From positions 1-64,000 of the forward strand of contig JAOSKI010000004.1 in assembly GCA_027493675.1 (NCBI GenBank): a stretch of 64,000 nucleotides of DNA. Reading direction: 5' to 3'. Under the pieces are notes generated by a model. The model had not been told where the DNA came from, searched no databases, and saw only the letters and a list, made by a program, of their open reading frames with translations. Of the stretch, positions 49,277-59,968 are shown in pieces (position 1 is the first letter of the stretch; every line of letters begins with the position of its first letter). A program made the translations under genes and the position numbers. The stretch comes from Microthrixaceae bacterium. Its GTDB lineage: Bacteria > Actinomycetota > Acidimicrobiia > Acidimicrobiales > Microtrichaceae.

Positions 49277-49663
49277 TCACAGCCGGGCCGTGACCTTGAT
49301 CTCGACCAGCACCTCCGGTACGGCCAGCGCGACGACCTGCACAAGCGTGCTGGCCACCTCGAAGTGTGGCCCCCAGACCTCGTGGCGGACCTCGTTGGCC
49401 ACCGCCATCGCCGCTTCCATGTCGGTGACGAACACGACCTCCTCGACCACGTCGTCGAGGCTCGCCCCGTAGAAGTCCAGGACGTCGGCGATGTTCGCGT
49501 ACGCGGCCCGCATCTGGTCCGCCATGCCCTCGGGGAGGTCCTCATCCTCGACGAACGCGGTCTGGCCCGAGACGTGGATGGTGTCGCCGGCCTTCACCGC
49601 CTGTGAGTAGCCGAAGTACTCCTCCACGACGTTGCCGTAGCGCATCGGTTCCTTGTGGGCCAT
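49277..49663 (-). CDS. ridA: RidA-family enamine/imine deaminase
   Basis: 128 residues, intact: MAHKEPMRYGNVVEEYFGYS, then QAVKAGDTIHVSGQTAFVED, the N-terminal signature of the Rid (YjgF/YER057c) family, and VLDFYGASLDDVVEEVVFVT. The trimer-cleft region is EVASTLVQVVALAVPEVLVE, where the usual catalytic Arg (R105 in enteric RidA, RPARxxV context) is not present, so this may belong to a Rid subgroup without deaminase activity. The ribosome site GAGGAGG precedes the ATG at 49663. Confidence 0.85.
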   Translation of the reverse strand: MAHKEPMRYGNVVEEYFGYSQAVKAGDTIHVSGQTAFVEDEDLPEGMADQMRAAYANIADVLDFYGASLDDVVEEVVFVTDMEAAMAVANEVRHEVWGPHFEVASTLVQVVALAVPEVLVEIKVTARL

Positions 49664-49839
49664 CACTGCCTCCTCGCGCCCCGGCCGGCCCGCGTGCGGG
49701 TCCGGGTTCAGGGGCCTGTCGGGTCGCGGCTACGGCCAGGCTAGGTGGTGTTCGCGCCCCGTGGGATGCTCGGCGAGGGCTGCTCCAGCACCCAGCAGGT
49801 GACGGGCTGACCACGGTCGTGAGCATCGACGCGGTGCCA

Positions 49840-50555
49840 TCACGTCCCGATGATCTCGGACTGCACATCACCGAGGAGACGATCGAGTGCCGAAGCCCAC
49901 GGCGCGCACCATGGCACGCGGCTTCGGCTTCGACCGCGGTCGTTCCCGCGCCGAGGGCCTTCACAGCGCGGAACCGGAGGTTCGCCGCGTCGCGACTTGC
50001 CGGATCCGATGGATCGTAGACCGCTGCGGTCTCCACCAGGGCCTGGTGGTAGCTGTTCCAGAACCTTGCGGTGCGCCACAGGCCCGCCGCCTCGAGTCGT
50101 GTCGCAATGTCCTTCATAGGGGCCTGAGCGCTGGTGAGCAGCTCCTGGAGATCAGCGTCCTTCGCGGTCGAGAGCTCCTGGGCGGTGCGAACCGCGATGT
50201 CGAACGCGGCGCACAACGCCTCGTCCGCGGATGCGGCCACCACACGATCGGGTGCACCCGCACCGTCGGCTTCATCGAGCAACCGGCGTTGCATGTCCGA
50301 GATGGTCGGTGGCGCGGCATCGTCGCGTGATGACGGGTCAGCAGTGCTGCTCGCGCTGCGGGCGTCGTCGCCGGAGCTGCATCCGGTGATCAGCAGCACT
50401 ACGGCCGCGGCAACCCAAGACCGCCTTGGTGAACGCCGGCAGGTTCGTATGGGTGCAGGGTACCGGCGACAGAGTGTCAGCCAGCAGGGCACTGGGAACG
50501 ACACAGCGGAGGAGACCTCTGACACCTCGGTGGGAGCGGCGGCGGCCGTCGACAC
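49840..50555 (-). CDS. Hypothetical lipoprotein
   Basis: The lipoprotein signal WVAAAVVLLITGCSSGDDAR is clear, followed by a Ser/Asp-rich linker and a helical domain: APPTISDMQRRLLDEADGAG, LCAAFDIAVRTAQELSTAKD, LWRTARFWNSYHQALVETAA. A frameshift near 49915 seems to lead to ALDRLLGDVQSEIIGT at 49840. The true start is unclear; an upstream extension of about 45 residues in the same frame is Arg/Pro-rich and may be noncoding. I recognise no family. The 274 bases upstream (50556-50829) hold no supported gene. Confidence 0.5.
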
Positions 50556-50829
50556 CCACAGGACATGAGCAGTGCGTGTGAGGTTCTCGATTGCAGACCG
50601 GTCGAGCGGTCACGGTGCAGGGCTGAGTGAACGCAGCTGCACCCACCCCCGGGCAGTACGCCGGAGATCACTGACGAGCTCGGGGATCAGGTCTCGGCAT
50701 CCCGTGAAGGGACGGAGCAACAAGGTGTCCTGGTCCTCGGACAGACCACGCATCGAGGTGGCTCACCGCTACGGCATCTGCTGTTGATCCGCCGGATCCG
50801 GCTCGCCGTCGCCCGCGGTGGTCGCGCCC

Positions 50830-52706
50830 TCACGTCGCCGGCGCAGGCGCGATGGCGCCGCCCGCCACAGCAGCCGCGGTGGCGACCCCGGCGCCGACGA
50901 ACGCGCCGACCGGCATGTCGTCGTCGGTTCCGGATGCGGGCCCGGCGCGCCGCGCCGGCGCCGTCGTCGGAGCGCCCAATCCGGCACGCCGCAGGTCGAA
51001 CGGCGCGGCGAGGCCGAGCTCCACGTTCAGCGACGTCGCGGCGCCCAGGTGTCCTACCGCCGCCGCCTGCTCACCGTTCGCGGAGAGCTCCCGGCTGATC
51101 GACGCCAACCCGAGCGGGGACAGGTCGTCGTAGTCGGCCACGATCGGCGCGGCGTGCTCAACCATCGTGGCGAAGATCGACATCGTCCCGTCGTCGTTGT
51201 CGACCAGCTCCACGATCGCGCGTGTTCGGGGAAGTCCACGTGGCTGGCGGTGGTGATCTGCCAGAACCCACCGGTGCGCCCAGAGCGGTCCGGCATCGGT
51301 CGGACCTCGTTGGTGTGGGTGTGACCGTTCACCCAGGCGACGAGGTTCGGCCAGCGATGCAGGAATGCCACGAGCTCCTCGCCCTCGATGCGACGTTCGC
51401 CCGGGTGCGACGGGTCGGGAGGAGCACCCGTCATCGTCTCGCTCGTGAAGTGGCTGAAGAGCACCACGAGCTGGTCGTCGTTGCCCGAGCGCACCTCGCC
51501 GCCGGAGGAGTCGAACGAGCGCGAGTGCACCGCCGACAGCGTCGCCTCAAGGAACCGGAGCTGGTCCTCACCGATGGACCCCGAGTTGTACCCACCGGTG
51601 TCCATCGAGATGCCCACGACGCCCGGAGCGATCTCGAAGCGGTACGACAGCGGACGACCGTCGAGGTGATCCTCGGTGTAGCCGTGGCCGGCCGGGCTCG
51701 GCCGATGGGTGGACGCCAGGTGGGCGTGGACCCAGTCCTGGGTGGTGAGGCTGCGCCGCTGCGGGTCCGCGGTGACGCTTTGGTGGGGCATCGATCCGTC
51801 CGCCACCCGCCGCCGAATCGCCGCGGTGTCGCCGATCGCCTCGGCGAGGAAGGTCACGGCGCTGACCCCGTGGGGCAGGTCGGTGATCTTGAAGTCGGCG
51901 ACGAGCAGCTCGTCGAACGCGTCGGAACGAGGTACGTTCCCCTGGATCAGGCCGTCGTGGTTGCCGTAGGTGGAGTACCAGGCGATGTCGAGACCAGGTG
52001 AGCGGTGCGGCGCGATCGCAGCGTCCAACAGGCCCGGGACGGTCGGGAAGCCCGCTGCGAGGTAGGTGTCGGCGATGCCGCCGTCGGGGTGCCAGTAGCG
52101 GGGGTCGCCCCATTCGGTGGCCTGGACGCCTTCGTAGCGGTGCTGGTCGCCGGAGTTCGCGGTCACCGTTCCACCGTCGAGCACGCCGATGAACCAGTCG
52201 AGCTCGTTGTGCTGGCAGTTGTCGATGTTGTCGCCCGTGGACACGGCGCAGTCGAGCCGGCGTCCTGTGATCGGCGCACGCTGCAGATCGACGAGCCGCT
52301 GCACCATCGACGCCTGCACCTGGGTCGTCAAGGTCTCCTGTGGTCGGTAGGCGCCGGTGAAAGGCTCGCCCAAGCCGTCGAGGAACTCCACACGCCCGGG
52401 GCTCTGCGCGTCGATCAGGTGGACGTCGGTCAGGTGGGCGAACGCGGCGACCGCTCGTCGTCGGGTATCACGCGCGGTATCCAGCTCACGCAGCTCGCTG
52501 CGCACCACCGTCGGCCACCCCGGCCCCTCCCGGAGCTTCACGTAGCCGGGACCGTTCGGGCGCACGACCGTCACCGACAGGGTCGTGCCCTCGATCGAGC
52601 TCGCACGCCGCGCCGTCTCGTCGAGCGCGCGGGTGCGGGCCGCCGAAGTGGCCCACCACGCGCTGGCAGCGGTGCCGCCGAGGAACCGGCGACGGGAGAG
52701 GTCCAT
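50830..52706 (-). CDS. TAT-exported metallophosphoesterase (TIGR03767 type)
   Basis: About 625 residues. The ATG at 52706 starts MDLSRRRFLGGTAASAWWAT with a twin-arginine signal. The phosphoesterase motifs are in order: FAHLTDVHLIDAQSPGRVEF (DxH), AVSTGDNIDNCQHNELDWFI (GDN), YSTYGNHDGLIQG (GNHD), VVLFSHFTSETM (H) and AWVNGHTHTNEVRP (GHxH). The signature NIDNCQHNELDWFI and WHPDGG fit the TIGR03767 family, whose substrate is unknown. After a frameshift near 51220 the end reads VGAFVGAGVATAAAVAGGAI, a possible membrane anchor. Confidence 0.88.
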
Positions 52707-52726
52707 CGGCGTCACCCTACGCGCCG

Positions 52727-52915
52727 GGTGCCGAGCTCTGACGCCTCCACGCTTCGCCGCCATGGCTGTCGAGGCGGATCGGGATGCAACGGATGCGCCG
52801 ACCTTCGGGCGTCCGTGAGCGGAAGAAGGCGACGAGCTGCCCGTCCGGCCCGGTGGTGATGCTGGCGTGCCCGGATCCCCCGCTCCCAAGTTGGGAACGT
52901 GAAGAGGTCGGCCTC
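52727..52915 (-). pseudogene. Coding remnant between two phosphoesterases
   Basis: A frame ending at 52727 reads SGHASITTGPDGQLVAFFRS, RTPEGRRIRCIPIRLDSHGG; a preceding frame gives VTEADLFTFPTWE. Together they look like the C-terminal strand pair of a beta-propeller protein with a frameshift between. No start is visible, and the upstream neighbour ends at 53043, so the front of the gene is missing or unrecognised. Confidence 0.35.
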
Positions 52916-53042
52916 GGTCACGGTGGTGGCCGACGGGGCACCGAGAGCCAACCCGGCGCTCCTGGTGGTGAGGTCGGTATGCCCTGTCGAGCGGGCACGG
53001 CACGATCGACGCGGCTTGTGCCTGCGCGGATCCGGGCGGCGC

Positions 53043-53931
53043 TCAGCTCGTCGTGTCGCGATGCGACGAGATCGTCCCGCCGAGGCGGGTGGCGTCGCCG
53101 TAGGCCGCCCACTCCTCGGAGATGTCGCAGGTCGGCGCATGGCCGGGCCTGCGAGGTCTGCCTCCCGACGCGACGAGGGTGTCGTCGCGCCACCACAGCA
53201 ACGTCGCGGGCGCCGAATGGTCCACGATGATCGGCGGACCCTCACCGCCGACCCCCGACCCGGTCTGGAACGCGGTGGATCCGGCGGTTGACAGCACGAG
53301 CGGGCCCCATTGGGTCTGCGTCGAACGGTGCACGTGCCCGGCGACCACCCGGAGCACCTGAGGGTGCCGGGACAGCACGCTGCGCAACAGCTCCGCGCCC
53401 ACCACGCCCTGGTAGTCGAACCACCAAGAACCGGTCGGGTAGGGGGTGTGGTGGGTGAGCACGACGGTGGGCGTGTCGGGCGCGGCGGCGAGGGTCGGTC
53501 GAGCCATTCGGCGCTGTCGGTCGTGATCTCACCGGACTCGAAACCACGGCGTGTGGAGTCGAGCGCCACCAGGCGCACGGGCCAGTCGTCGACCACGTGG
53601 TGCAGCGGATCGGCGGGGTCGCGCGGCACCGGGGTGCCAGGTCGGGCTGGATGCGCGCGATCGTGTCGCGCAGCTGCCTGGGGTTGTCGTGGTTGCCGGG
53701 CACCGCGACGATCGGCGCGGGCGCCTCGGCGAGGCACTCGGCCAGCAGGCCGTACTCGGCCTCGGTCGCGTCGTTGACGAGATCGCCGGTGAGCAGGATC
53801 ACATCGGGTCGCTTCGGGAGCTCCCGCAGCGTGCCCAGCGCCGCCGCGAACCGGGTGGGGGTGTCGACCAGCGAACGCAGGATCGACCCCTCGACGCTGA
53901 CATGTGGATCGGAGAGCTGCGCGATGAGCAT
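53043..53931 (-). CDS. CpdA-like calcineurin phosphoesterase
   Basis: About 296 residues. The ATG at 53931 starts MLIAQLSDPHVSVEGSILRS, then PKRPDVILLTGDLVNDATEA, IVAVPGNHDNPRQLRDTIAR, VVLTHHTPYPTG and VLRVVAGHVHRSTQTQWGPL, so all five metal-binding motifs are present. Frameshifts near 53640 and 53500 are bridged. This arrangement is typical of class III cyclic-nucleotide phosphodiesterases, which hydrolyse cAMP. Whether it acts on cAMP here is not proved. The window also encodes a class III cyclase at 8727, but they are far apart. Confidence 0.82.
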
Positions 53932-54112
53932 CCCCCAGTGTCGCATCGCAGAAGGCGGCGTTCCGGCACCGTGTCGGGCAGCGCCGATGACCGGCCGCGC
54001 AGCAGAGCCGCATCGAAGGGTGGCCACCCGTACCGCGACCGCCGCCGGGACCCATGCCGTTGAAGCCACCGGGACCCGATGAACCGATCGGCCGAGCGTC
54101 TGTCGAACCCGG

Positions 54113-54902
54113 TCAGCTCTCCGGAGCGACGGCCCGGGCATTCAGCCACTCCCGCCATGCCGGCTCGGTCGCGGTCGCAGCGGCCGTGCCCGCGTCGCCG
54201 TACAGGTACGACCAGACCGACACGGCGACCACGTCGCCGTCGCCTTCGACGGCGACGAACGCAGTTCCGGGCGCGGGTTCGTCGAGCAGCAGCGTCACCC
54301 GCCACGACTCGGAGGCCACGACCGTGCCGGCCAGAAGGAGCGTCACCCGAGGTCCGGATTCGCTCGCCGACCGCCGGCTCCTCTGGGATGCCGAGCTCCG
54401 TGGCGAGCGTCGCCCAGGCTGCTGTCCTCGGGCCGGCCCACATCGCCATCGGGAGCACGGGCGTCGCGGTGAGGCCACCGAAGTGCTCCATGTGTAGCTG
54501 CAGGTTGGACAGGAACAGTCGCCAGCCTTCGACCATGCCGTCGTACTGGTCGTCCCAGCCCTCACCGGACCCGAACCCCGAGTTGACCAGACCCACGGTG
54601 CACGTCCCGTCGTCGTGGGCCTCGACACGCCACTCGAAGACCAGACCTCCTGCGTCCTCGCCACCGTCGAACACGATGCGCCGCGGTGGCTCCCATACGG
54701 CGACCCGGCCCGGGACCTGCATCTCGGGGCCCGGACCGAACGACGCCGAGGCGGCTCCTCCTTCACGCTCCTCGACGGTGTGGGGCACGTACCACGACGT
54801 GATGCCGGGCCCGGTCGCGATCGCCTCCCACACCTCCTCGGGAGTACCGACGACCTCGACCTCGAGCTCGATCGACCGCGGGGTGTCGTCTGTCTCGCTC
54901 AT
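54113..54902 (-). CDS. SRPBCC (AHSA1-like) domain protein
   Basis: About 262 residues. The start MSETDDTPRSIELEVEVVGT is followed by PEEVWEAIATGPGITSWYVP, the AHSA1 helix-grip fold signature, then RVAVWEPPRRIVFDGGEDAG and SGFGSGEGWDDQYDGMVEGW. After a frameshift near 54330 a second half continues VTLLLAGTVVASESWRVTLL and ends EWLNARAVAPES. Such proteins bind hydrophobic ligands or act as co-chaperones. The function here is unknown. It is divergent from the HD/LuxR gene. Confidence 0.8.
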
Positions 54903-54961
54903 CTTGGGACCTCCTGGATGGCCGCCGACCTACCGATCGTAGGCAGGCGTACGGTTGTCGG

Positions 54962-56408
54962 GTGCCTCGTTCGACGTGTGAGGACGACTCCGGGGTCTGT
55001 GCGGCGGACCTGTTGACAGCGCTGTGCCTGATCAGCGATCTCGGCATGGGGCGGCCCATGGATCACGCGCTGCACCGCAGCGTCGTGGCGGTGGGACTCG
55101 CGGAGTTGCTCGGGCTCGATTCGGAGACCCGCGCGCTCGCCTTCTGTGCCGGTCCGATCGCCTGGATCTCCGACCCACTCCACGACCGGGGTCGCCACGG
55201 AGGCCATGTAGTCGAGGCCGAGGGTTCCCACTGTCCCTGCTGTGTCGCCACCGATGCGCTGTCGGTGGGTCTCGGACTGCCGGAGTCGGTTGTCGAGACC
55301 GTCGAGCACGCCGCTGAGAGATGGGACGGGCGCGGCGGAGGTGGAGTGGGAGGTGAACGGATACCGGTCGCGGCGCGTCTGGTCGGCATCGCCGGCGTCG
55401 TCGAGGCGTTCCACAGGCGCAGTGGGCCCGAATCGGCGAGGGCGGCGGTCGCATCGTTGAGAGGAACCCGCTTCGATCCCGAGATCGTCGACGTGTTCTG
55501 CGAGCATTCGGAGCACGTGTGCGCGGGGCTCGGTTCACCTGCGGCATGGGACGAGGTGATCTCCTCCGAGCCGGTTCTGCACAGGCGGTTCACGTCGTCG
55601 CAGCTCGACACGGCGCTCGGAGCGATGGGTGACTTCGCCGACTCCGGATCCCTGTGCACAGTCGGGCATTCCCGAGTCGTGGCCGAGCTCGTCGCGCACT
55701 GCGCCGCGACGCTCGGCCTGCATGATCCCGAGGCGACCGTCGCGCGGAGAGCGGCGCACGTCCACGATCTGGGTCAGCTCGGCCTGCCGGGTCCGATCTG
55801 GGAATCAGGACGAGCGTTGACGGTGTCCTCGCGGGAGCGTGTGAGGCTGCACCCCTACCTGACCGAGCGCGCGCTGTCCTCGGTGGACGGCCTCGTTCCG
55901 GTGGCGGTCGTCGCCCACCAGCACCATGAACGGCTCGACGGCTCGGGCTACCCGGTGGGGCGTCCACGGCGACGCCCTCGGGCACGGTGCACGCCTGGTT
56001 GCGGCCGCCGACTACTACCGGACCAAGACCGAACCCCGGCCCCACAGGGATGCCCTGGCGCCGCGCGACGCTGCGAAGTCCGCCCGCGACGAGGTCCGTC
56101 TCGGTCACCTCGACGGCGACGCAGTAGAGGCCGTCCTGGTCGCCTCGGGGCACGCCTCCGGGCACAGGGTCCGACGGCGAAGGCGTGCCGTCGCGGAGCT
56201 CACCTCACGCGAGGCGGAGGTGCTGGGTCTGGTTGCCCAGGGCCTGTCCAACAAGCAGGTCGCGGTTCGGCTCGGGATCTCCCCCAAGACCGTCGGCAAC
56301 CACGTCGAGCACATCTACACCAAGCTCGAGGTGAACAACCGCACACTCGCGAGCGTGCGTGCGACCCACGACGGCCTCGTGGACCCCGGCCGGCAGGTTC
56401 GGACCTGA
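54962..56408 (+). CDS. HD-GYP-like phosphohydrolase with LuxR C-terminal HTH
   Basis: About 482 residues, GTG start. The first HD-like half has LGMGRPMDHALHRSVVAVGL; the second carries GHSRVVAELVAHCAATLGLH, RAAHVHDLGQLGLPGPIW (HD) and HQHHERLDGSGYP (GYP-like). After one frameshift near 55955, HGARLVAAADYYRTKTEPRP follows and then a LuxR helix-turn-helix, LTSREAEVLGLVAQGLSNKQ, then VAVRLGISPKTVGNHVEHIY. Similar proteins occur in actinobacteria as one-component regulators; a cyclic-dinucleotide link is possible but unproved. A terminator hairpin follows at 56439. Confidence 0.83.
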
Positions 56409-56422
56409 GCGGATCGGCCCTC

Positions 56423-56462
56423 GTAGAGCCCGCGGTAGAGCCCGCGGGGTCCACCGCGGGCT
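56423..56462. terminator. Bidirectional terminator with 12-bp tandem repeat
   Basis: GTAGAGCCCGCG is repeated at 56423-56434 and 56435-56446. AGCCCGCGG (56439-56447) pairs with CCGCGGGCT (56454-56462) around a 6-base loop. It sits between convergent genes ending at 56408 and 56466. Confidence 0.7.
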
Positions 56463-56465
56463 GGG

Positions 56466-56840
56466 TCAGCGCTGAGGCTTCGCGTAGTCGGCGCCCTCCT
56501 TGCCGAAGTCGTAGGCGACGCACGGTTCGCTGCTCGTGACCCAGGCGTCGTGTCCGGGATCGATGACCGAGAAGTCGCCGGGGATCAGGTCGAGCTCGGA
56601 TCCGTCGTCCATGCGAACGTGCATCGATCCTCTGGCGATGAAGATCCTGTGGGGGAACTCGCAGCTCTCGGTACCTGCGATCGGACGGACCGAGTCGAAC
56701 CAGCGCCATCCCGGTTCGAATGTCGTCCTGACGAACTGCACTTCGCCGACGGTCACGATGTCGACGTGGCCGAGCGGGACCTCGCGGACCTCGTCGGGTT
56801 GTTCGATCGACTTCTTCGCGATCCTGGTCTTCGTAGCCAT
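56466..56840 (-). CDS. Cupin-domain protein
   Basis: 124 residues, intact: MATKTRIAKKSIEQPDEVRE, then VQFVRTTFEPGWRWFDSVRP, CEFPHRIFIARGSMHVRMDD and DLIPGDFSVIDPGHDAWVTS. The beta-barrel and PGHDAWV motif are typical of small cupins; of the usual metal ligands only some are present (His in EFPHR, His in PGHDA). Function unknown. A GAGGTAGG ribosome site precedes the ATG. It is a monocistronic gene with a terminator at 56439. Confidence 0.85.
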   Translation of the reverse strand: MATKTRIAKKSIEQPDEVREVPLGHVDIVTVGEVQFVRTTFEPGWRWFDSVRPIAGTESCEFPHRIFIARGSMHVRMDDGSELDLIPGDFSVIDPGHDAWVTSSEPCVAYDFGKEGADYAKPQR

Positions 56841-57134
56841 ACCTACCTCCTCGGTTCTCCGACGGGGCTCGTGACCCCACGAGCCCCGTCGACCGCCGGG
56901 CTCTTCCTACGGTCGACCTTCGCCCACCATTGTCGGAGGACCCGGCACGTCGCACATGAGGCGTTCACCCCATCATCTGGAAACCGACGCCGTTGCGAGG
57001 GGTGCGATCGACCGCCGACGCCTGACTGCCTGGCTGCCTGCCTCCCGAGCAGGCATGGCGGCCCGGGCGCGCTGCCTTGACGACGCGACGTCGGTATGAT
57101 GCCGACATGCAGTCGATATATCGAGGAGGGCGCG

Positions 57135-58221
57135 GTGTTCGTCGCAGTCCGTGATCTACGTCGAGGGTTTCGCAGGTTCATGCTGCTGGGCGCAGTCGTC
57201 GCCTTGGTGGCGCTGCTGTCGACGGTGCTGTCGGGGCTGGCGACCGGCCTGGTCACCGATGGGATCTCGGGCCTGAGGGCGCTGCCCGCTGAGAGGCTCG
57301 CCTTCGAGCAGGGAGCGAAGGCGACCTTCAGCCGGTCGACCCTCGATGAGGGCGATCTCAGGGCGTTCTCGTCGCTCGACGGTGTGGAGGCGACCCCGCT
57401 CGGTGCCAGCTTCGTCAACGCGGCATCCACCGACGGCGGTCCGAGCCTGGACCTGGCGCTTTCGGCGTGACCGCCGACAGCTTCCTGGTCACCCGCGATG
57501 ATGCGCGCGCGGCCCTGTCGGGCGAGCCGGGCGTTGTGCTGGCCAGCGAGCTCGAGAGCGAGGGAGTGAAGGTCGGCGACCGCTACCGACTCGGAGGATC
57601 CGATGTGGAGCTGCCGGTGTTGGGCTTCACGTTCGCGGGGACCTACGGGCATGCCCCGATCGCCTTCGTGTCCCTGGAGACCTGGCAGCGGATCCAGTAC
57701 GGCGGGCAGCCCGACGGCCGCTTCTCGGCGGTGGCGCTGCGCGGCGACGCGAAGGCCATCGAGCAGGCCGGCTCGGGGCGGGACTCGACGTCCTCACCAA
57801 GTCCGAGGCCTACGAGGGGTCGCCGGGATACACCGCTGAGACCACGACGATGACCCTGATCCGCGGGTTCCTGCTGGTGATCTCGGCGCTCGTGGTCGGC
57901 GCGTTCTTCACGGTGCTGATCGTGCAGCGCACCCGCCAGATCGGACTCCTGAAGGCGATGGGTGCCACCAACGGCTACATAGCCCGTGACAGCGTCGGAC
58001 AGATGACCGTCCTCGTCGCAGCGGCAACCGCGGTCGGTGTCACCATCGGGGTCGGAGTCGTCGCGGTTCTCAGTGGTGGTGACGCACCTGTCGAGCTCGC
58101 GCCCGGCTCGGTCGCCACGGTCGCGGTGGCGCTCGTCGTCAGCGGCGTCCTGGGGAGCCTCGCCGCACTCCGTCGGATCACCCAGGTCGAACCCGCCATC
58201 GCCCTCGGAGTCGAACCATGA
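57135..58221 (+). CDS. MacB/FtsX-type ABC permease
   Basis: The GTG at 57135 follows GAGGAGG: MFVAVRDLRRGFRRFMLLGA and the first helix VVALVALLSTVLSGLATGLV. A large extracytoplasmic domain follows (ATFSRSTLDEGDLRAFSSLD, GVVLASELESEGVKVGDRYR, FAGTYGHAPIAFVSLETWQR). After frameshifts near 57465 and 57775 the FtsX-like helices appear: LIRGFLLVISALVVGAFFTV, QRTRQIGLLKAMGATNGYIA and VATVAVALVVSGVLGSLAAL. The end VEPAIALGVEP is typical. It is coupled to the ATPase by ATGA. It likely exports a lipid, peptide or drug, or acts mechanically. Confidence 0.85.
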
Positions 58222-58910
58222 CCACCACCGCCCCGCTCGTGTGCCGGGAGATCGTCGTGACGTACCCCGACGGACCGGACCGGCGCACCATCCTGGACAA
58301 CCTCGATCTCGAGGTCGCTGCCGGAGAGATCGTCACGATCGCCGGTGACTCCGGCTCCGGGAAGTCCACACTGTTGACCGTCGCCGGGCTCCTGCGTCGC
58401 AGCGACAGCGGAGAGGTCACGATCGCAGGGGACGCGACCTCCGGCCTCTCCGAACGGCGCCGCACAGGACTGCGTCGCGACCACATCGCCTTCATCTACC
58501 AGTCCGCCAACCTGCTGCCGACGCTGACAGCGATCGAACAACTCCAACTCGTCGGCCACATCCGAGGCCACCGACCATCGACGACCCGCGCCCTCGCCGG
58601 TTCGCTGCTCGACGACCTCGGCCTCGGCGACCGTGCCCACCAACTCCCGGCACAGCTCTCCGGTGGTGAACGCCAGCGCGTCGGCATCGCTCGGGCCCTC
58701 ATCGCGGAGCCGACGGTGCTCATCGCCGACGAGCCGACCGCCTCGCTCGACCCCGCCCGGGCCGACAGCGTCGCCGCCATCCTCGCCGACGCCGCCCACG
58801 AACGTGGGATAGCCACCCTCGTCGTCGCCCACGACGACGCAGGCCGCCGCCGGGCCGACCGGCGTCTGCGCCTCCACGACGGCAACCTCTTGGAGGAGCC
58901 GTCCACGTAG
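58218..58910 (+). CDS. MacB/LolD-type ABC ATPase
   Basis: 230 residues, intact. MTTTAPLVCREIVVTYPDGP leads to Walker A IAGDSGSGKSTLLTVAGLLR, Q-loop AFIYQSANLLPTLT, signature QLSGGERQRVGIARALIAEP, Walker B VLIADEPTASLDP and the H-loop VVAHDD, where the usual His is followed by Asp-Asp. The family pairs with FtsX-like permeases. The start overlaps the permease stop (ATGA). The downstream TetR gene, 29 bases away, is probably the operon's regulator. Confidence 0.92.
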   Translation: MTTTAPLVCREIVVTYPDGPDRRTILDNLDLEVAAGEIVTIAGDSGSGKSTLLTVAGLLRRSDSGEVTIAGDATSGLSERRRTGLRRDHIAFIYQSANLLPTLTAIEQLQLVGHIRGHRPSTTRALAGSLLDDLGLGDRAHQLPAQLSGGERQRVGIARALIAEPTVLIADEPTASLDPARADSVAAILADAAHERGIATLVVAHDDAGRRRADRRLRLHDGNLLEEPST

Positions 58911-58939
58911 GCGTGGGCTCGACGTGGAACGCTGAGACC

Positions 58940-59532
58940 GTGCCCCGCATCAACGCCGACAACATCGCCGAACACGTGGCCCGGCAACGCGCCGCCGTCC
59001 TCGATGCCGCCGTGGGGCTCTTCACCACCCGTGGCTATGGCGAGGTCAGCCTCGCGGACATCGGGCAGAGGTAGGCCTCGCTAGGAACTCCCTGTACCGC
59101 TACGTCCCCGACAAGCTTCACCTGCTGGTCGAGTGGTACCGGGCAGCCGTGCCGCGCACCATCGGCGAATGGAGCGACGCAGTCGCCGGTGACGACCCAC
59201 CGCCAGAACGGATCAAGCGGTGGGCACGCAGCTATCTCGGTTGGGCCGCGAGTCCCGAGCACCAACTCGTCGCACCGTTAATCGAGAGCCTCGGAGCGCT
59301 CGACGACGTCACCCGCACCGAGGTCACCGAACTCCACCGCTCCATGATGGACGTGGTTGCCGGTGTCGTCGCGGAGGCGGACATCCCAGAAGATCAGGTC
59401 CAGGGCACCGTCGACCTCCTCGCAGGGCTCGTCCTCGGTGTCGCTCGAGCCGAGGCTCGGGGTGGCCGTGCCGACGCGGCTGTTCGTCGTCGACTCGACG
59501 CTGCGATAGAGGCGGTTCTCGCTGCCCCCTGA
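58940..59532 (+). CDS. TetR-family regulator of the ABC exporter
   Basis: The GTG at 58940 gives MPRINADNIAEHVARQRAAV, then LDAAVGLFTTRGYGEVSLAD, a TetR helix-turn-helix. One base is missing near 59068; the next frame continues VGLARNSLYRYVPDKLHLLV, completing the recognition helix. The ligand domain runs from EWYRAAVPRTIGEWSDAVAG to RLDAAIEAVLAAP. As encoded, the frameshift would leave a non-functional 45-residue product, so an error or a pseudogene are both possible. It likely represses the exporter operon. Confidence 0.78.
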
Positions 59533-59634
59533 GCGACACCCTCGGCGTCGATGACATCGATTTCTCCCGATGCTTCCACCAGGTGCTCGGCTGGGCCGGC
59601 GGAGTCCCCCGACGGGACTGCGACGTCGGCCGGG

Positions 59635-59909
59635 TTACGCGGGCGGTTGCGGGCCTCGATCGCCGACCCCGCTGTCACGGGCGAAGTGCTCGATGCGCAC
59701 GAGCATCGCGGCAGACGGCACGACCTTGCCGGTGGCATAGGTGCTCAGGCGCGACGCGCTGGTGCCGATGTTTCGTGCGAACTCGGCGTTGGTCAGACCG
59801 GATCGTTCGATCGAACGACGTACGCGGGTGGCGACATCGCCCCGTTCGGCCTGTTCGGCGTGGTGGCGAGGGCTTCGACCGCTCGCAGCGTCGGAGAGAT
59901 GCGACCCAT
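59635..59909 (-). CDS. XRE-family HTH regulator
   Basis: The ATG at 59909 gives MGRISPTLRAVEALATTPNR. After a frameshift near 59835, ATRVRRSIERSGLTNAEFAR and NIGTSASRLSTYATGKVVPS follow, a Cro/CI-type helix-turn-helix, then AAMLVRIEHFARDSG. The C-terminus is uncertain: one frame ends at 59635, another continues about 50 residues. A perfect 6+6+6 inverted repeat lies immediately upstream, so autoregulation is likely. Confidence 0.6.
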
Positions 59910-59913
59910 GCGA

Positions 59914-59931
59914 ATTATCATGACCGATAAT
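59914..59931. promoter_or_regulatory. Inverted repeat before the XRE gene
   Basis: ATTATC (59914-59919) and GATAAT (59926-59931) with a 6-base spacer ATGACC, 5 bases upstream of the XRE start; candidate operator for the XRE protein. Confidence 0.5.
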
Positions 59932-59968
59932 CCGAGCCGAGCGGCGACGTGGCGCAGGTGGATGTCGG

